A stretch of 64,000 nt of DNA from Moritella sp. 5 (GCF_018219455.1 NZ_CP056122.1:2418001-2482000); one strand, 5' to 3'. Positions 1 through 9,508 are shown, counted from the first letter of the stretch. Made by a program: numbers and translations. Notes: generated by a model not told the origin, from the sequence alone.

Positions 1-953
1 TTGATGACCTTAGCGCATTATGGCAACTCCTCGATCGTCAACCTGTTGTTCTTCACGCTTGTTCTGAAGATCTCGATGTATTCATGACGGTTGCAAATAA
101 ATTTCCTGATTTTTTCCATGATACACAAATCGCAGCTGCATTTTGTGGACTCGGTTCTTCTCTCGGTTTTGGTGGTTTAGTTTCTGAATTTCAAAATATC
201 ACGTTAGATAAAGGTGAGTCTCGTTCTAACTGGTTAGCACGTCCATTAACAACTAAGCAGTTAAGTTATGCCGCTGCTGATGTGTATCATTTGCTGCCAT
301 GCTGGCATGAATTAAAATCCAAACTTGATGAACTAGGCTATTACGATTTTTATTTGCAAGAGTTAGATAATTTACGTCGCAGAAAAATGATCAATAAGAA
401 TCCTAAAACAGTCTATAAACAATTCAAAAATGCATCTTTTTTATCACCTCGTGAGCTTGCAATCTTACAAGCGCTAGGCGAATGGCGTGAGACCAATGCG
501 GTTAACCGTGATATGGCTGTCAATTTTGTGGTTAAAGAAGCCCACCTTCTGGAAGTCGCGAAACAGCAGCCTAAATCATTACGAGATCTAAATAAGTTAG
601 GGTTACTTCCTATCGAGATTAAGCGTCACGGAAAACAGATTATCGATCTTGTTAAACAAGCTCAAAGTCTTTCAGATGAAGAGTTGCCTGAAGAGTTAAC
701 GCGAATTTCTGATTACCCTGGCTATAAAAAAATAGTACAAGGAATACGTAATAAGATTGCTATCGTTGCCGATAAAACGAATATTCCAGCAGAACTAATT
801 GGTTCAAAGAAAATTATCAATGAATTATTAAACTGGGTCTGGAAATTGACAGAGGAGGAGCGTGCTGTCGGTAGTAAACCTGTGTTGTTAAGTGATTGGC
901 GTTCAGAACTGATCGGTAATCACTTGTTTGAAGGTTTAATGGCTAATAAGTAA
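1..953 (+). CDS. rnd: Ribonuclease D, 3' part (start lies before the window)
   Basis: RNase D is a 3'-5' exoribonuclease that trims tRNA precursors. The reading frame is open from base 3, well before the first ATG at 84, and the residues encoded there (VLHACSEDLDVF) match the family, so the gene begins outside the window. Visible parts are the end of the DEDDy exonuclease domain (DTQIAAAF; LSYAAADVYHLLPCW, carrying the catalytic Tyr and Asp) followed by the HRDC domain (SPRELAILQALGEWRE). It converges on minE, with a shared hairpin between them. Confidence 0.93.
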   Translation, partial: DDLSALWQLLDRQPVVLHACSEDLDVFMTVANKFPDFFHDTQIAAAFCGLGSSLGFGGLVSEFQNITLDKGESRSNWLARPLTTKQLSYAAADVYHLLPCWHELKSKLDELGYYDFYLQELDNLRRRKMINKNPKTVYKQFKNASFLSPRELAILQALGEWRETNAVNRDMAVNFVVKEAHLLEVAKQQPKSLRDLNKLGLLPIEIKRHGKQIIDLVKQAQSLSDEELPEELTRISDYPGYKKIVQGIRNKIAIVADKTNIPAELIGSKKIINELLNWVWKLTEEERAVGSKPVLLSDWRSELIGNHLFEGLMANK

Positions 954-968
954 TAAGTAATAAGTAAT

Positions 969-999
969 AGCAAGTGTACATGAATGTTGTACACTTGCT
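969..999. terminator. Bidirectional terminator between rnd and minE
   Basis: A perfect 12-bp inverted repeat (AGCAAGTGTACA at 969-980, TGTACACTTGCT at 988-999) with a 7-nt loop lies between two convergent genes. T-runs are weak on both sides. Confidence 0.7.
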
Positions 1000-1006
1000 T
1001 AAATGC

Positions 1007-1273
1007 TTACTGGTCTTCAGAAAGAGTCACGTTCAGTTCTAAAACTGAAAGATTGTTGTCTCTTTGGTCAAGTTGAACATGAACCTGATCTGATGTTACA
1101 GCAACATACTTTTTGATTACTTCAAGTATATCCAGCTTTAACTGTGGTAAATAATCTGGCGTGCTGTCACGTATGTTACGTTCATGTGCAACAATTATTT
1201 GTAAGCGGTCTTTCGCTAAATTAGCAGATGACACATCCGGTTTTGATGTGCGAAAATAATCAAGTAACGACAT
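1007..1273 (-). CDS. minE: Cell division topological specificity factor MinE
   Basis: MinE stimulates the MinD ATPase and drives the pole-to-pole oscillation that keeps FtsZ rings at midcell. The 88-aa length is normal for the family. The N-terminal anti-MinCD region contains [11 protein letters not shown]-type sequence ([12 protein letters not shown]) and the C-terminal part forms the topological specificity domain ([11 protein letters not shown] at the end). The ATG immediately follows the minD stop codon, with GAGG in front, which indicates translational coupling. Last gene of minCDE. Confidence 0.97.
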   Translation of the reverse strand: MSLLDYFRTSKPDVSSANLAKDRLQIIVAHERNIRDSTPDYLPQLKLDILEVIKKYVAVTSDQVHVQLDQRDNNLSVLELNVTLSEDQ

Positions 1274-2083
1274 TTAACCTCCAAAAATTCTGCTTAAAAA
1301 GCCTTTCTTTTCTACGTCAAGAAAACGAAATTCGCGTTCTTCACCTAAAATTCTAGAAACAGTATCTGCATAAGCTTGTCCTGCATCACTTTCTGTGTCA
1401 AGGATCACAGGTTGGCCACAGTTAGATGCTTTCAATACGGCTGCTGATTCAGGGATGACACCTGCAAGCGGTACGGCTAAAATTTCAGTGATGTTTTCAA
1501 CACTTAACATATCACCACGCGCAACGCGTTCTGGTACGTAGCGAGTAATAAGCAAATGTTCTTTAATCGGTTCTAGACCTTGTTCGGCACGACGAGAACG
1601 GCTTTGTAGCATACCTATAATACGGTCTGAATCGCGCACTGACGAGACTTCTGGGTTTGTGGTAATAACCGCTACATCTGCAAAGTATAATGCCATCATA
1701 GCGCCTGCTTCGATTCCTGCAGGTGAATCGCAAATGATGTAATCATGATTTTCAGCAAGTTGGTCTAATACTTTACCAACGCCTTCTTTTGTGAGTGCAT
1801 CTTTATCACGCGTTTGCGAAGCGGGTAGAATATTCAGGTTCGCTACGCGTTTATCTTTAATCAAAGCTTGCGACAGGTTTGCTTCACCGTTGATTACATT
1901 AACAAAGTCATAAACCACACGGCGTTCACAGCCCATGATTAAGTCTAAATTACGTAAACCGATATCGAAATCGATAACAACAGTTCTTTTCCCTCGCATT
2001 GCTAATCCAGTTGCAATAGCGGCGCTTGTAGTCGTCTTACCTACACCACCTTTACCGGATGTTACGACAATAATCTCAGCCAT
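1274..2083 (-). CDS. minD: Septum site-determining ATPase MinD
   Basis: MinD is a membrane-associated ParA/MinD-family ATPase that recruits MinC to the inner membrane. The 269-aa sequence has the deviant Walker A motif SGKGGVGKTT near residue 9, the switch region ICDSPAGIE, and ends in the amphipathic membrane-targeting helix (KGFLSRIFGG). The start is supported by AAGGA seven bases upstream. It sits between minC and minE, 15 bp after minC. Confidence 0.98.
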   Translation of the reverse strand: MAEIIVVTSGKGGVGKTTTSAAIATGLAMRGKRTVVIDFDIGLRNLDLIMGCERRVVYDFVNVINGEANLSQALIKDKRVANLNILPASQTRDKDALTKEGVGKVLDQLAENHDYIICDSPAGIEAGAMMALYFADVAVITTNPEVSSVRDSDRIIGMLQSRSRRAEQGLEPIKEHLLITRYVPERVARGDMLSVENITEILAVPLAGVIPESAAVLKASNCGQPVILDTESDAGQAYADTVSRILGEEREFRFLDVEKKGFLSRIFGG

Positions 2084-2098
2084 TTTAATTCCTTGAAT

Positions 2099-2818
2099 TT
2101 AATCGAACTTTGTAATTTCTAATTTGTTATTAATACAATTGATTTGCGCTCGAGCATTTAAAAATTCTGACTGCACGGCATCACTTAAAATATAAGTGCC
2201 ATTAATTGATAATAATTCTGGGTCTAATTTGTTACAAAAAATTTGTGCGCTACCGTCACCTTTAGCACCAGCTATTGCACGGCCACGTAATGCACCATAT
2301 ATATGAATTGAACCATCTGCAATAACTTCAGCACCTGCGCTTATATTACCCAAAACGGTTAAAGAAGCATCTTGAGCATAAATTTGTTGCCCAGATCGTA
2401 TCTGCCCTTTATGAACTATGGTCTTAGTTACAGATTTTTCAACAATAACTGTCTGAATTTCTGGTTTTATTTTTGACGTTGATACAAATGTGCTTGTATT
2501 ATTTTTAGCTGTATTCGATATAACGGAAAGGCCAGCCTCTCGAACACTTAGTTTTTGTTCTGCCGTTTTACAACCCTCAATACCTACAAGATTCATCCCA
2601 TTATTGGTGATGACATGTTCAATAGCTTGAAAGTCGATATCGTCGGCTAAGTTCGCCACGTTAACAACAACCGGTGCAGATTTAAAAAATGCAGGTGCTT
2701 GGCATACTTTGTCGGCAATAAAGGAATGAAGATTAGCCATTGCAGCATCATTTTCGATATGAATTACTGAAAGCGTAAAGCTAGTCCCTTTAAATTTTAT
2801 TGACTGATCTGCCATCAT
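2099..2818 (-). CDS. minC: Septum formation inhibitor MinC
   Basis: MinC is the FtsZ antagonist of the Min system. The 239-aa protein has the N-terminal inhibitory domain (FKGTSFTLSVIHI), a variable linker around residues 115-135, and the C-terminal beta-helical domain that binds MinD (GQQIYAQDASLTVLG, GGAEVIADGSIHIYG-like, LRGRAIAGAKGD). The N-terminus has two adjacent Met codons; either may be used, with AGGGA just upstream. First gene of the minCDE operon. Confidence 0.96.
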   Translation of the reverse strand: MMADQSIKFKGTSFTLSVIHIENDAAMANLHSFIADKVCQAPAFFKSAPVVVNVANLADDIDFQAIEHVITNNGMNLVGIEGCKTAEQKLSVREAGLSVISNTAKNNTSTFVSTSKIKPEIQTVIVEKSVTKTIVHKGQIRSGQQIYAQDASLTVLGNISAGAEVIADGSIHIYGALRGRAIAGAKGDGSAQIFCNKLDPELLSINGTYILSDAVQSEFLNARAQINCINNKLEITKFD

Positions 2819-2943
2819 TTTTCCCTGGTTGCTTAGTTTTTATGCCTGTTTTTGCATTTATTGTTATAGCACTTAGTTAATTCATTATGCCATGTTATAT
2901 TTTACTTGCAAAATAGGCAAGTTCATAACCAAAGAGAAAAACA

Positions 2944-3222
2944 ATGCTGTGTTCAATTTATAAAACTAATAAAAAAGAAGAGATGTATTTATTTATTTCC
3001 CGCCGTGACGATTTTAGCCAAGTTCCTGAAACTTTATTAGGTATGTTTGGTCAACCTAAGTTAGTTGTCACGATGAATTTGACTGAAACACGAAAGTTGC
3101 CATTTGCCGATACTAAGAAAGTATTAGATAACTTAACAACAACGGGCTTTTATTTACAGATGCCACCACCGCCTGTAAATCATTTAGATGAATATAAAAA
3201 ATGGCGTGATGAAAACAAATAG
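2944..3222 (+). CDS. ycgL: YcgL-domain protein
   Basis: The 92-aa protein matches the YcgL family (MLCSIYKTNKKEEMYLFI start; LETRKLPFAD-like and GFYLQMPPP core), a small fold of unknown biochemical role found across gammaproteobacteria. In E. coli ycgL also lies beside minC, divergently oriented, exactly as here, so the neighbourhood supports the call. No ribosome binding site of note precedes the ATG. Confidence 0.9.
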   Translation: MLCSIYKTNKKEEMYLFISRRDDFSQVPETLLGMFGQPKLVVTMNLTETRKLPFADTKKVLDNLTTTGFYLQMPPPPVNHLDEYKKWRDENK

Positions 3223-3253
3223 CACGTCATTGAAGGGTACATAAGGAGATAAA

Positions 3254-4216
3254 ATGAAATTAGCAGGACTAGTGTTATTAGCTTTAAGTTCAACATCTGT
3301 GTATGCCAAGCCGACATTCGATGAATATTTATCGACCTTACGCACTGAATCCGAATTATTAGGGCTCAGTGAACAAACGATTAATGATGCGTTCGGTACT
3401 ATTAACTATAGAAAAAAAACAATCGTACATGACAAAGCGCAACCGGAACGCCAAAAAATAACACTTGATGCGTATATTCCTAGAGCTGTTCCAGAATGGA
3501 AAATAGCGAAAGCGCGTAAATTGTTCCAAGAAAATAAAGAACTATTAGACCGAATTGGAAAAGACTTTGGTGTTCAACCAAGATTCATTGTCGCGCTGTG
3601 GGGAGTTGAAACAAACTTCGGTAGTTATACTGGGAACTTCTCTACATTATCTGCACTTGCGACACTTGCCTATGACGGTAGACGTGAAACTTTTTTCAAA
3701 AAAGAATTCTTTGCAGCATTAAAAATTATTGATGAAGGCCATATTACACCTGCTGATATGAAAGGATCATGGGCTGGTGCTATGGGGCAAGTTCAATTCA
3801 TGCCGTCTTCATTTAATGCGTATGCGGTTGATTATAACAAAGACGGAAAAAAGGATATTTGGAACAATACAGCCGATGCGTTGGCTTCTGCTGCAAACTA
3901 CCTAAAACAAGCAAAGTGGGATGATACTTATACTTGGGGTCGACAGGTATTGTTACCTAATAATTATGATGCACAAGTATCAGGTCTTAAGTTAACAAAG
4001 AAATTAAATGAATGGCAGTCACTCGGTATACGGACTTACGAAGGAAACAACCTACCTAAAGTTGATCTTGATGCGTCTCTGATTATGCCTGATGGTGAAA
4101 ATGGCCGTATCTATTTAGTATATAACAACTATAAAAGCATTATGCGTTGGAATCGTTCTGATTATTTTGCTACTTCTGTTGCACATTTGTCTGATGCAAT
4201 AAAATTCAAGGATTGA
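3254..4216 (+). CDS. MltB-type lytic murein transglycosylase
   Basis: This enzyme cleaves the MurNAc-GlcNAc bond of peptidoglycan, releasing 1,6-anhydro-muropeptides in the periplasm. The 320-aa protein begins with a signal peptide (about residues 1-18, cut after VYA). The catalytic glutamate is in ALWGVETNFG and the substrate-binding region in GSWAGAMGQVQFMPSSF, both hallmarks of the SLT_2/MltB family. There is no lipobox, so it is probably soluble, unlike E. coli MltB. AAGGAG precedes the ATG. Its stop overlaps the region of the next gene's ribosome binding site. Confidence 0.9.
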   Translation: MKLAGLVLLALSSTSVYAKPTFDEYLSTLRTESELLGLSEQTINDAFGTINYRKKTIVHDKAQPERQKITLDAYIPRAVPEWKIAKARKLFQENKELLDRIGKDFGVQPRFIVALWGVETNFGSYTGNFSTLSALATLAYDGRRETFFKKEFFAALKIIDEGHITPADMKGSWAGAMGQVQFMPSSFNAYAVDYNKDGKKDIWNNTADALASAANYLKQAKWDDTYTWGRQVLLPNNYDAQVSGLKLTKKLNEWQSLGIRTYEGNNLPKVDLDASLIMPDGENGRIYLVYNNYKSIMRWNRSDYFATSVAHLSDAIKFKD

Positions 4217-4218
4217 AA

Positions 4219-4890
4219 ATGAGCTACTCCCTTTATCAACATAAGAACATCAGTGATAATACGTTAGACTTACCCGCAGGTAAGGTTGTTTGTATCGGTC
4301 GAAATTACCTCGACCACATTCGTGAGCTTGGTAACGAAGTTCCAGAGCAAGCATTATTGTTCATGAAACCCGCTACAGCACTTGTTAGTCTTGATGAGCC
4401 ATTATTATTACCAGCAGGACTTGGCGAATGTCATAACGAACTTGAAGTCGCTTTATTGATAAGTTCACCAATTCAACGTGGTGATGTTATAAATATCGCA
4501 GAAATGATATGGGGAGTAGGGCTTGGTCTTGATTTAACATTAAGGGACTTACAATCAAAGCTCAAAGATAAAGGCCAGCCGTGGGAACGGGCTAAAGCCT
4601 TTGATTATTCGTGTCCGATATCAAGATTTATTCCAATTAATGAATTTCATGATTTGAATCAGCTTGAATTTAGTTTAACCGTTAATAATATAACTAGGCA
4701 GCAGGGCAATACTGCTAAAATGATGCGTTCAATAGAGTCATTGATCTCTGAAATTACGGACTGTTTTACACTGCTACCCGGTGATATTGTGCTCACAGGT
4801 ACACCAGCAGGCGTCGGCGTGCTAAATAGCGGAGATAAACTTGCATTAACGCTAGCAAACCGTTATAAGTTCGGCTGCGAGATTATTTAG
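4219..4890 (+). CDS. Fumarylacetoacetate hydrolase family protein (YcgM-like)
   Basis: Proteins of this family hydrolyse or decarboxylate 2-oxo acids such as acylpyruvates. Family signatures are CIGRNYLDHIRELG near the start, the metal-binding CHNELEVALLI segment (E-x-E), and GDIVLTGTPAGVG near the C-terminus. A TTG at 4213 in the same frame overlaps the previous stop, but ATG 4219 is well placed behind AAGGA at 4208-4212, so it is chosen (223 aa). Exact substrate cannot be told from sequence. Confidence 0.88.
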   Translation: MSYSLYQHKNISDNTLDLPAGKVVCIGRNYLDHIRELGNEVPEQALLFMKPATALVSLDEPLLLPAGLGECHNELEVALLISSPIQRGDVINIAEMIWGVGLGLDLTLRDLQSKLKDKGQPWERAKAFDYSCPISRFIPINEFHDLNQLEFSLTVNNITRQQGNTAKMMRSIESLISEITDCFTLLPGDIVLTGTPAGVGVLNSGDKLALTLANRYKFGCEII

Positions 4891-4901
4891 AGATTAATGA
4901 A

Positions 4902-5336
4902 ATGGTAGAAAAATTTTGGCAGACTAAAACACTAGCTAAAATGTCTGATACAGAGTGGGAGTCACTTTGTGATGGTTGCGGAAAATGTTGTTTGCATAAG
5001 ATTATCGAAGATGAAACGGATGAAATACATTTCACCAATGTTGCTTGTGAGTTATTAAATACCAAATCATGTCGCTGTAAGAAGTACGAGAAACGTTTTA
5101 AGTATGTTTCAGATTGTTTTAAGGTGACATTAGATGATATAGATGCATTTCATTGGTTACCTGAAACTTGTGCTTACAAGCGTTTACTTGAAGGGAGTGA
5201 TATTCCTGAATGGCACCCGCTAATTACAGGTAGTCAATCTGAGATGCATAAATTAGGTTATTCAATTCGTGGTAAAGCCGTTGCTGAATCACAAGCAGGT
5301 GACTTAGAAGACCATATCATAACGTTTAAACTGTAA
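4902..5336 (+). CDS. ycgN: YcgN/YkgJ-family cysteine cluster protein
   Basis: The 144-aa protein carries the cysteine cluster of the UPF0260/YcgN family: CDGCGKCCLHK near residue 23, then CELLNTKSCRCKKY, then later single cysteines (DCFKV, ETCAYKR), probably a zinc or Fe-S site. Function is unknown. In E. coli ycgN lies directly after ycgM and near ycgL, and the same order is seen here with a 12-bp gap. Confidence 0.9.
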   Translation: MVEKFWQTKTLAKMSDTEWESLCDGCGKCCLHKIIEDETDEIHFTNVACELLNTKSCRCKKYEKRFKYVSDCFKVTLDDIDAFHWLPETCAYKRLLEGSDIPEWHPLITGSQSEMHKLGYSIRGKAVAESQAGDLEDHIITFKL

Positions 5337-5350
5337 TTATTGAGGATAAG

Positions 5351-5593
5351 ATGACCGAATCTATTCATGGTAGAGAAATCGTAGCGCTATTAGCTGCGCA
5401 GTCACAGGTAATGAAAAAGGCTGAACTATTAAATCTTATAGGTAAGCAATTTCCTCAAGATTTATTTCACACATGCAAAATAAAAGGCATGGATAAAACA
5501 CAAATACTAGCAAACATGATGACGAAAGGTCGCATTGTAGAGAGAAACAATGTTTTAGTTGCTGAAACGAGTTGTGGGTGTAAAAACAAATAA
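5351..5593 (+). CDS. yecH: YecH-family small metal-binding protein
   Basis: The 80-aa protein starts with ESIHGREIVALL and has FHTCKIKGM and a C-terminal CGC, the pattern of the YecH family, which is predicted to bind metal. Role unknown. It follows ycgN by 14 bp with GAGGA in front of the ATG, so it is likely cotranscribed with it. Confidence 0.8.
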   Translation: MTESIHGREIVALLAAQSQVMKKAELLNLIGKQFPQDLFHTCKIKGMDKTQILANMMTKGRIVERNNVLVAETSCGCKNK

Positions 5594-5595
5594 TG

Positions 5596-5622
5596 ATTCA
5601 GGGGCTATTTAGCCTCTGAATA
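5596..5622 (+). terminator. Hairpin after yecH
   Basis: An imperfect inverted repeat, ATTCAGGGGCT / AGCCTCTGAAT with loop ATTT, lies directly after the yecH stop. There is no U-tract, so termination would be weak. Confidence 0.4.
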
Positions 5623-5783
5623 TCTCAAAGTCAGAGAAAATATTATCATTTTAAATAATACGGGAAATTGTTTAGACCATCATGCAATAGTGTTTCTATA
5701 TTCTAAATAAACGCAGACTTTAATTTAACGCTACAACTTAAGTAAAGCTATAACGTTAAATCATTCAAAGTTGAACAGGGTAG

Positions 5784-7178
5784 TTAATTAAGGGCTTCTA
5801 GAAGATCACCAATCTTCTCGATTTGTATTATCTTCGCACCATTATTTTCCATTGATTTGTGGTAATTTGCTTTCGGTATATAGATCACATCAAAACCGTG
5901 TTTAATCGCTTCGTTAACGCGCGGAACACCACCATTAATGGGTCTAACTTCACCACTTAACGAAATTTCGCCCATAAAACAGTGTTTACGAGACATTTCT
6001 TTATCGTTCAGAGAGCTAATTAATGATGCAGCAATGGCTAAGTCAGCACTTGTATCTGTTTCAGGTAGCTTTAAACCACCAACTAAGTTGACATAAACAT
6101 CATGGAACAGCTTAATTCGTCCATGTTTACGTAGCACTGCGGTAATCATTTTTAATCGATTAAAACTAAGACCAATACTCACGCGTTGTTGATTTTCTGC
6201 CTCACATTCAGAGACTAAACATTGTACTTCAAGTAATAAATTACGATTACCGTCACGAATACAAGTAATTGCAGAGCCTGCTACGTGCTCGTCGGCACCA
6301 GATAGGAACAACTTACTTGGATTATCGACAGAGAGCATACCTTTACTGTGCATTTGGAAGATACCGACTTGGTCTACATCACCAAAACGGTTTTTACTTG
6401 CACGTATTGTACGAATAATACTGTCGTTAACCTCAATATGGAGCAGGGTATCAACAATATGTTCGAGGGTTTTTGGACCCGCTAAGTCACTGCCTTTGGT
6501 TACGTGGCCAATAATGATAAGTGTAATACCATGCTGCTTGGCAAATCGGCTCAGTTCTTGAGCACAGCCTTTAACTTGACTAACAGAGCCGGCACTACCG
6601 TTACAGTGTTCACTTTCTAAAGCTTGGATCGAGTCTATAATTAAAAATTTAACTTTAGCCTCTAAAGCCCGCTCCATAATGTTAGACACAATATATTCAG
6701 ACATCAGTAACAAGTTTTCTTCTACAAAATGAATTTTCAAACGTTCTATGGCGCGACTTTTGAACTGTTCTAAGCTTTCTTCCGCAGTACAGTACATCGA
6801 AACCATTTGCTTGCTAAGATTTGCAGAGAGCTGTGTCAATATCGTCGTTTTTCCGGCACCTGGATCACCAGAAATCAGCACAATAGAGCCCACGGTTAGA
6901 CCGTTACCGAGTACACGGTCTAATTCACCTATCTCTGTATCTATTTTATTTAATGCGACGTGTGATACTTCAGACATCTTTTTAACGGTATTGCCGAGTG
7001 TACCGGCATAACCACCTTGAGATGCTATTGCACGTTGTTGACTCGGTAATGTCGCTTCTTTGAATTCAGCTAATGTATTCCATGCTTTACAGGCATTACA
7101 CTGGCCTTGCCAGCGAGGGAAGTTAGCACCACATTCTGAACAGAGGAAGCTTATTTTTGTTTTGGGAGTTTTGGCCAT
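5784..7178 (-). CDS. radA: DNA repair protein RadA
   Basis: RadA is a RecA-like ATPase that drives branch migration in recombination intermediates. The 464-aa protein has the N-terminal C4 zinc finger (CSECGANFPRWQGQC...CKAW), Walker A SGDPGAGKTT near residue 106, the RadA-specific KNRFG motif, and a C-terminal Lon-protease-like domain (GGLKLPETDTSADLAIAAS). Length is normal. It follows the ThrE-type exporter on the same strand but a terminator separates them. Confidence 0.96.
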   Translation of the reverse strand: MAKTPKTKISFLCSECGANFPRWQGQCNACKAWNTLAEFKEATLPSQQRAIASQGGYAGTLGNTVKKMSEVSHVALNKIDTEIGELDRVLGNGLTVGSIVLISGDPGAGKTTILTQLSANLSKQMVSMYCTAEESLEQFKSRAIERLKIHFVEENLLLMSEYIVSNIMERALEAKVKFLIIDSIQALESEHCNGSAGSVSQVKGCAQELSRFAKQHGITLIIIGHVTKGSDLAGPKTLEHIVDTLLHIEVNDSIIRTIRASKNRFGDVDQVGIFQMHSKGMLSVDNPSKLFLSGADEHVAGSAITCIRDGNRNLLLEVQCLVSECEAENQQRVSIGLSFNRLKMITAVLRKHGRIKLFHDVYVNLVGGLKLPETDTSADLAIAASLISSLNDKEMSRKHCFMGEISLSGEVRPINGGVPRVNEAIKHGFDVIYIPKANYHKSMENNGAKIIQIEKIGDLLEALN

Positions 7179-7195
7179 GATTTAACTATAAAAAA

Positions 7196-7225
7196 ATACT
7201 CATGCCATAATAATAGCATGAGTAT
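7196..7225 (-). terminator. Terminator downstream of the ThrE-type exporter
   Basis: Perfect 10-bp stem ATACTCATGC / GCATGAGTAT with a 10-nt loop. On the minus strand it is followed by a run of seven T, as in a Rho-independent terminator for the gene ending at 7261. Confidence 0.8.
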
Positions 7226-7260
7226 ATGGATGTTTATACAGTTGTTTTCGTTTAATAAAA

Positions 7261-8487
7261 TTACAAACTCTTTTTGGCTGGTAATACCGCGTTTGCTAAA
7301 ATCATACCCGCAAGGATCGCAATAAAGATCATGAAAACAAAACCACTGTCATTAATATTATTTAATATTTCATGTCCTGAAATATAAGTATTTAATTCCA
7401 TATAAGTTCTACTACCAGGAACTAACAATACAATACCTTGAATCAAGACTATTGATGCGGGTCTGTTTTTAATTATTGCATATATATTACTAAATAAACC
7501 GACGGTGAAAGAACCGACGAAAGTACCTAAAGTGAAGCCTAAGTATTGGGCGGCAAAGGTACTAACAACATAAGCAATAAGACCTGCTGAAATCCCCCAA
7601 AGCATGTCAGATTTATGCACATTAAACGCAACGACAAGGCCTGTTGATAGCGCAACTACAGCGATGTAGTTTTTCCAATCGGGTAACGAGTAACTCATAT
7701 CAAGCATTAGCGGGTCAATTGTCCAAATCAGATTCCCTAACGTGATACCAAGTAAAGCGCCGAAATAGAGTTTAAAAAGCAACATGATGGCATCAACTAG
7801 TTTAGAAGTACCAGAAACCAAATCTTTGTTTACGATCTCACTTAGCGCGACAGTAATGGCTAACCCTGGAATGAAAATAATAACAGATGATAATATGACA
7901 AATGGAACATTAATATTCACTTCGAGGCTGGCGAAAAAACACGCCAACAGCGCGGAAATAAAAGGTGCGAAGAACTCTACAATTGAAGCAAGTCGTGACG
8001 AGTGCGCAGACAGTTTGTATAAAACAAAGACAAGAAAAGAAAAGAAAAATGAGCTTACAATGTCTAAACTTGAATCAGACAGCAGCATTGCAAACGCGCC
8101 ACCGGTCACACACCAACCAAGCGCTTCAGTTTTTACGCCATAAAAACCAGGTTGTTGCTTCGCTTCAATTAATAAATCGATAGCCTGGTCCAACGTAACT
8201 TCTGAATCTACAACTTTTTCGACAATTTCATCAATTGTTGCCAGTTTACCAAGGTCGTTACCCGCCGGTTTAACGCGTGCAATATGCGTATGCTGATCGT
8301 CTGGGTTACTTGAAAATATGAATGTAAACGCTGTCGGAGTGACAAGAAAACTTGCTTCGATATTCCAGAACTTAGCTAAATTTATTAAATGATTTTCAAT
8401 TCGATAACTTGTTGCACCACAACGATGTAAGGCGAGCCCGAGTTTAATAATAAAATTTATTTGAAGCTTATATGTCTGACTGTGCAT
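7261..8487 (-). CDS. ThrE-type threonine/serine exporter family membrane protein
   Basis: The protein contains the two parts of the ThrE family: a cytoplasmic N-terminal DUF1212 region (IKLGLALHRCGATSYRIENHL) with membrane helices after it, and a C-terminal DUF3815-like membrane bundle (GTFVGSFTVGLFSN). About ten hydrophobic segments are visible. These proteins export threonine or serine. The frame stays open to an ATG at 8532, but homology starts at MHSQTYKLQ, so ATG 8487 is preferred; neither start has a strong ribosome binding site. Confidence 0.8.
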   Translation of the reverse strand: MHSQTYKLQINFIIKLGLALHRCGATSYRIENHLINLAKFWNIEASFLVTPTAFTFIFSSNPDDQHTHIARVKPAGNDLGKLATIDEIVEKVVDSEVTLDQAIDLLIEAKQQPGFYGVKTEALGWCVTGGAFAMLLSDSSLDIVSSFFFSFLVFVLYKLSAHSSRLASIVEFFAPFISALLACFFASLEVNINVPFVILSSVIIFIPGLAITVALSEIVNKDLVSGTSKLVDAIMLLFKLYFGALLGITLGNLIWTIDPLMLDMSYSLPDWKNYIAVVALSTGLVVAFNVHKSDMLWGISAGLIAYVVSTFAAQYLGFTLGTFVGSFTVGLFSNIYAIIKNRPASIVLIQGIVLLVPGSRTYMELNTYISGHEILNNINDSGFVFMIFIAILAGMILANAVLPAKKSL

Positions 8488-8731
8488 AGTTATATTCTGG
8501 GAGATGCAAAAAGAGCTATATTTTAGTTCCATTTAAGTTAATTTGTTAGCTTAAATGTTGGTTATTTTCAATTTAATCGAAAATTGTAGGTGACTTGTTA
8601 AATTAAAAGTTGTTTGTAGTGTGTGAGACCACTTAAGTAACTTAAATTTTGGAATGTAACTTCTAATTTCCCTCGATAATATATAAATCATAAAATTTAT
8701 ATTGTATTAGCGGCTTCAAAAAGGGTTTCTT

Positions 8732-9460
8732 ATGTCGAAAGTAATTACTGCAGCAAAACAAGTATGGTCTGCAAAAGATCAAATTACACGTAATATTTGG
8801 TTAGCAGGTTTAGGTGCCTATGATAAAGGTTATGAATCAGCATCAAACACGGTAACGAAAAGCCAATCAATCTTCGATGAATTAGTTGAGCGAGGCCGTA
8901 AGTTAGAAGCAGACACAACACAAACTCTTACGTCTCAAAAAAATAAATTAACATCAGCAAGTCAATGTGCGACAGATGCGTTACAAGATAAAGTACATAA
9001 GGCCGTCACGACGTTAACGCATATTGATGTTAATACATTCGATAACATTATTGATAAAATTGATCAAATCGAAAAGGCACTTTCAGAAGCTAAAACACAG
9101 CAAAATAAAGACGTAATCGTCGAAGTTGAAGCGATTAAAGACGTTGTTGAAAAAGTAGAGATTGCTGTAACGGGAAAAGTGGCGAGTGTGGCAGCCCAAG
9201 TAACCGCTGCAGTGGAAACTGTCGCCGACGTTATTGCGCCAGCAACAACCAATCCAGTAGTTGTACAGGCAAGTGAAAGCGTTTCAAGTGTTGTCGCTCA
9301 AGTGACCACGGCGGTTGAAACTGTTGCTGATGTTATTGCGCCTACAGCAGTTAATCCAGTTGTAAAAGAAGCTGTTGCAACAGTTAAGCAATCGGTTAAG
9401 CAAACGTCAAAAAAAGTACCAAACAAACGAGTTAAAAAAGCAGTCGCGAAAAAAAAATAA
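8732..9460 (+). CDS. Phasin family protein (PhaF/PhaI-like)
   Basis: Phasins coat polyhydroxyalkanoate granules. Residues 1-100 match the family (QVWSAKDQITRNIWLAGLGAYDKGYE, then a helical region). Residues about 145-205 hold two near-identical 34-36-residue blocks built on VAAQVTAAVETVADVIAP, and the C-terminus is Lys-rich (KQTSKKVPNKRVKKAVAKKK), as in PhaF proteins that also contact DNA. No PHA synthase is in the window, so a granule role is inferred only from the family. The gene stands alone, followed by its own terminator. Confidence 0.8.
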   Translation: MSKVITAAKQVWSAKDQITRNIWLAGLGAYDKGYESASNTVTKSQSIFDELVERGRKLEADTTQTLTSQKNKLTSASQCATDALQDKVHKAVTTLTHIDVNTFDNIIDKIDQIEKALSEAKTQQNKDVIVEVEAIKDVVEKVEIAVTGKVASVAAQVTAAVETVADVIAPATTNPVVVQASESVSSVVAQVTTAVETVADVIAPTAVNPVVKEAVATVKQSVKQTSKKVPNKRVKKAVAKKK

Positions 9461-9473
9461 TAATGTAGTGTAA

Positions 9474-9508
9474 CTTATTGTGGTGGTTGGTAGGACTGCC
9501 ACAATAAG
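9474..9508 (+). terminator. Terminator after the phasin gene
   Basis: Perfect 10-bp stem CTTATTGTGG / CCACAATAAG followed by ATTTTATTATTT, 14 bp after the stop codon. Confidence 0.75.
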
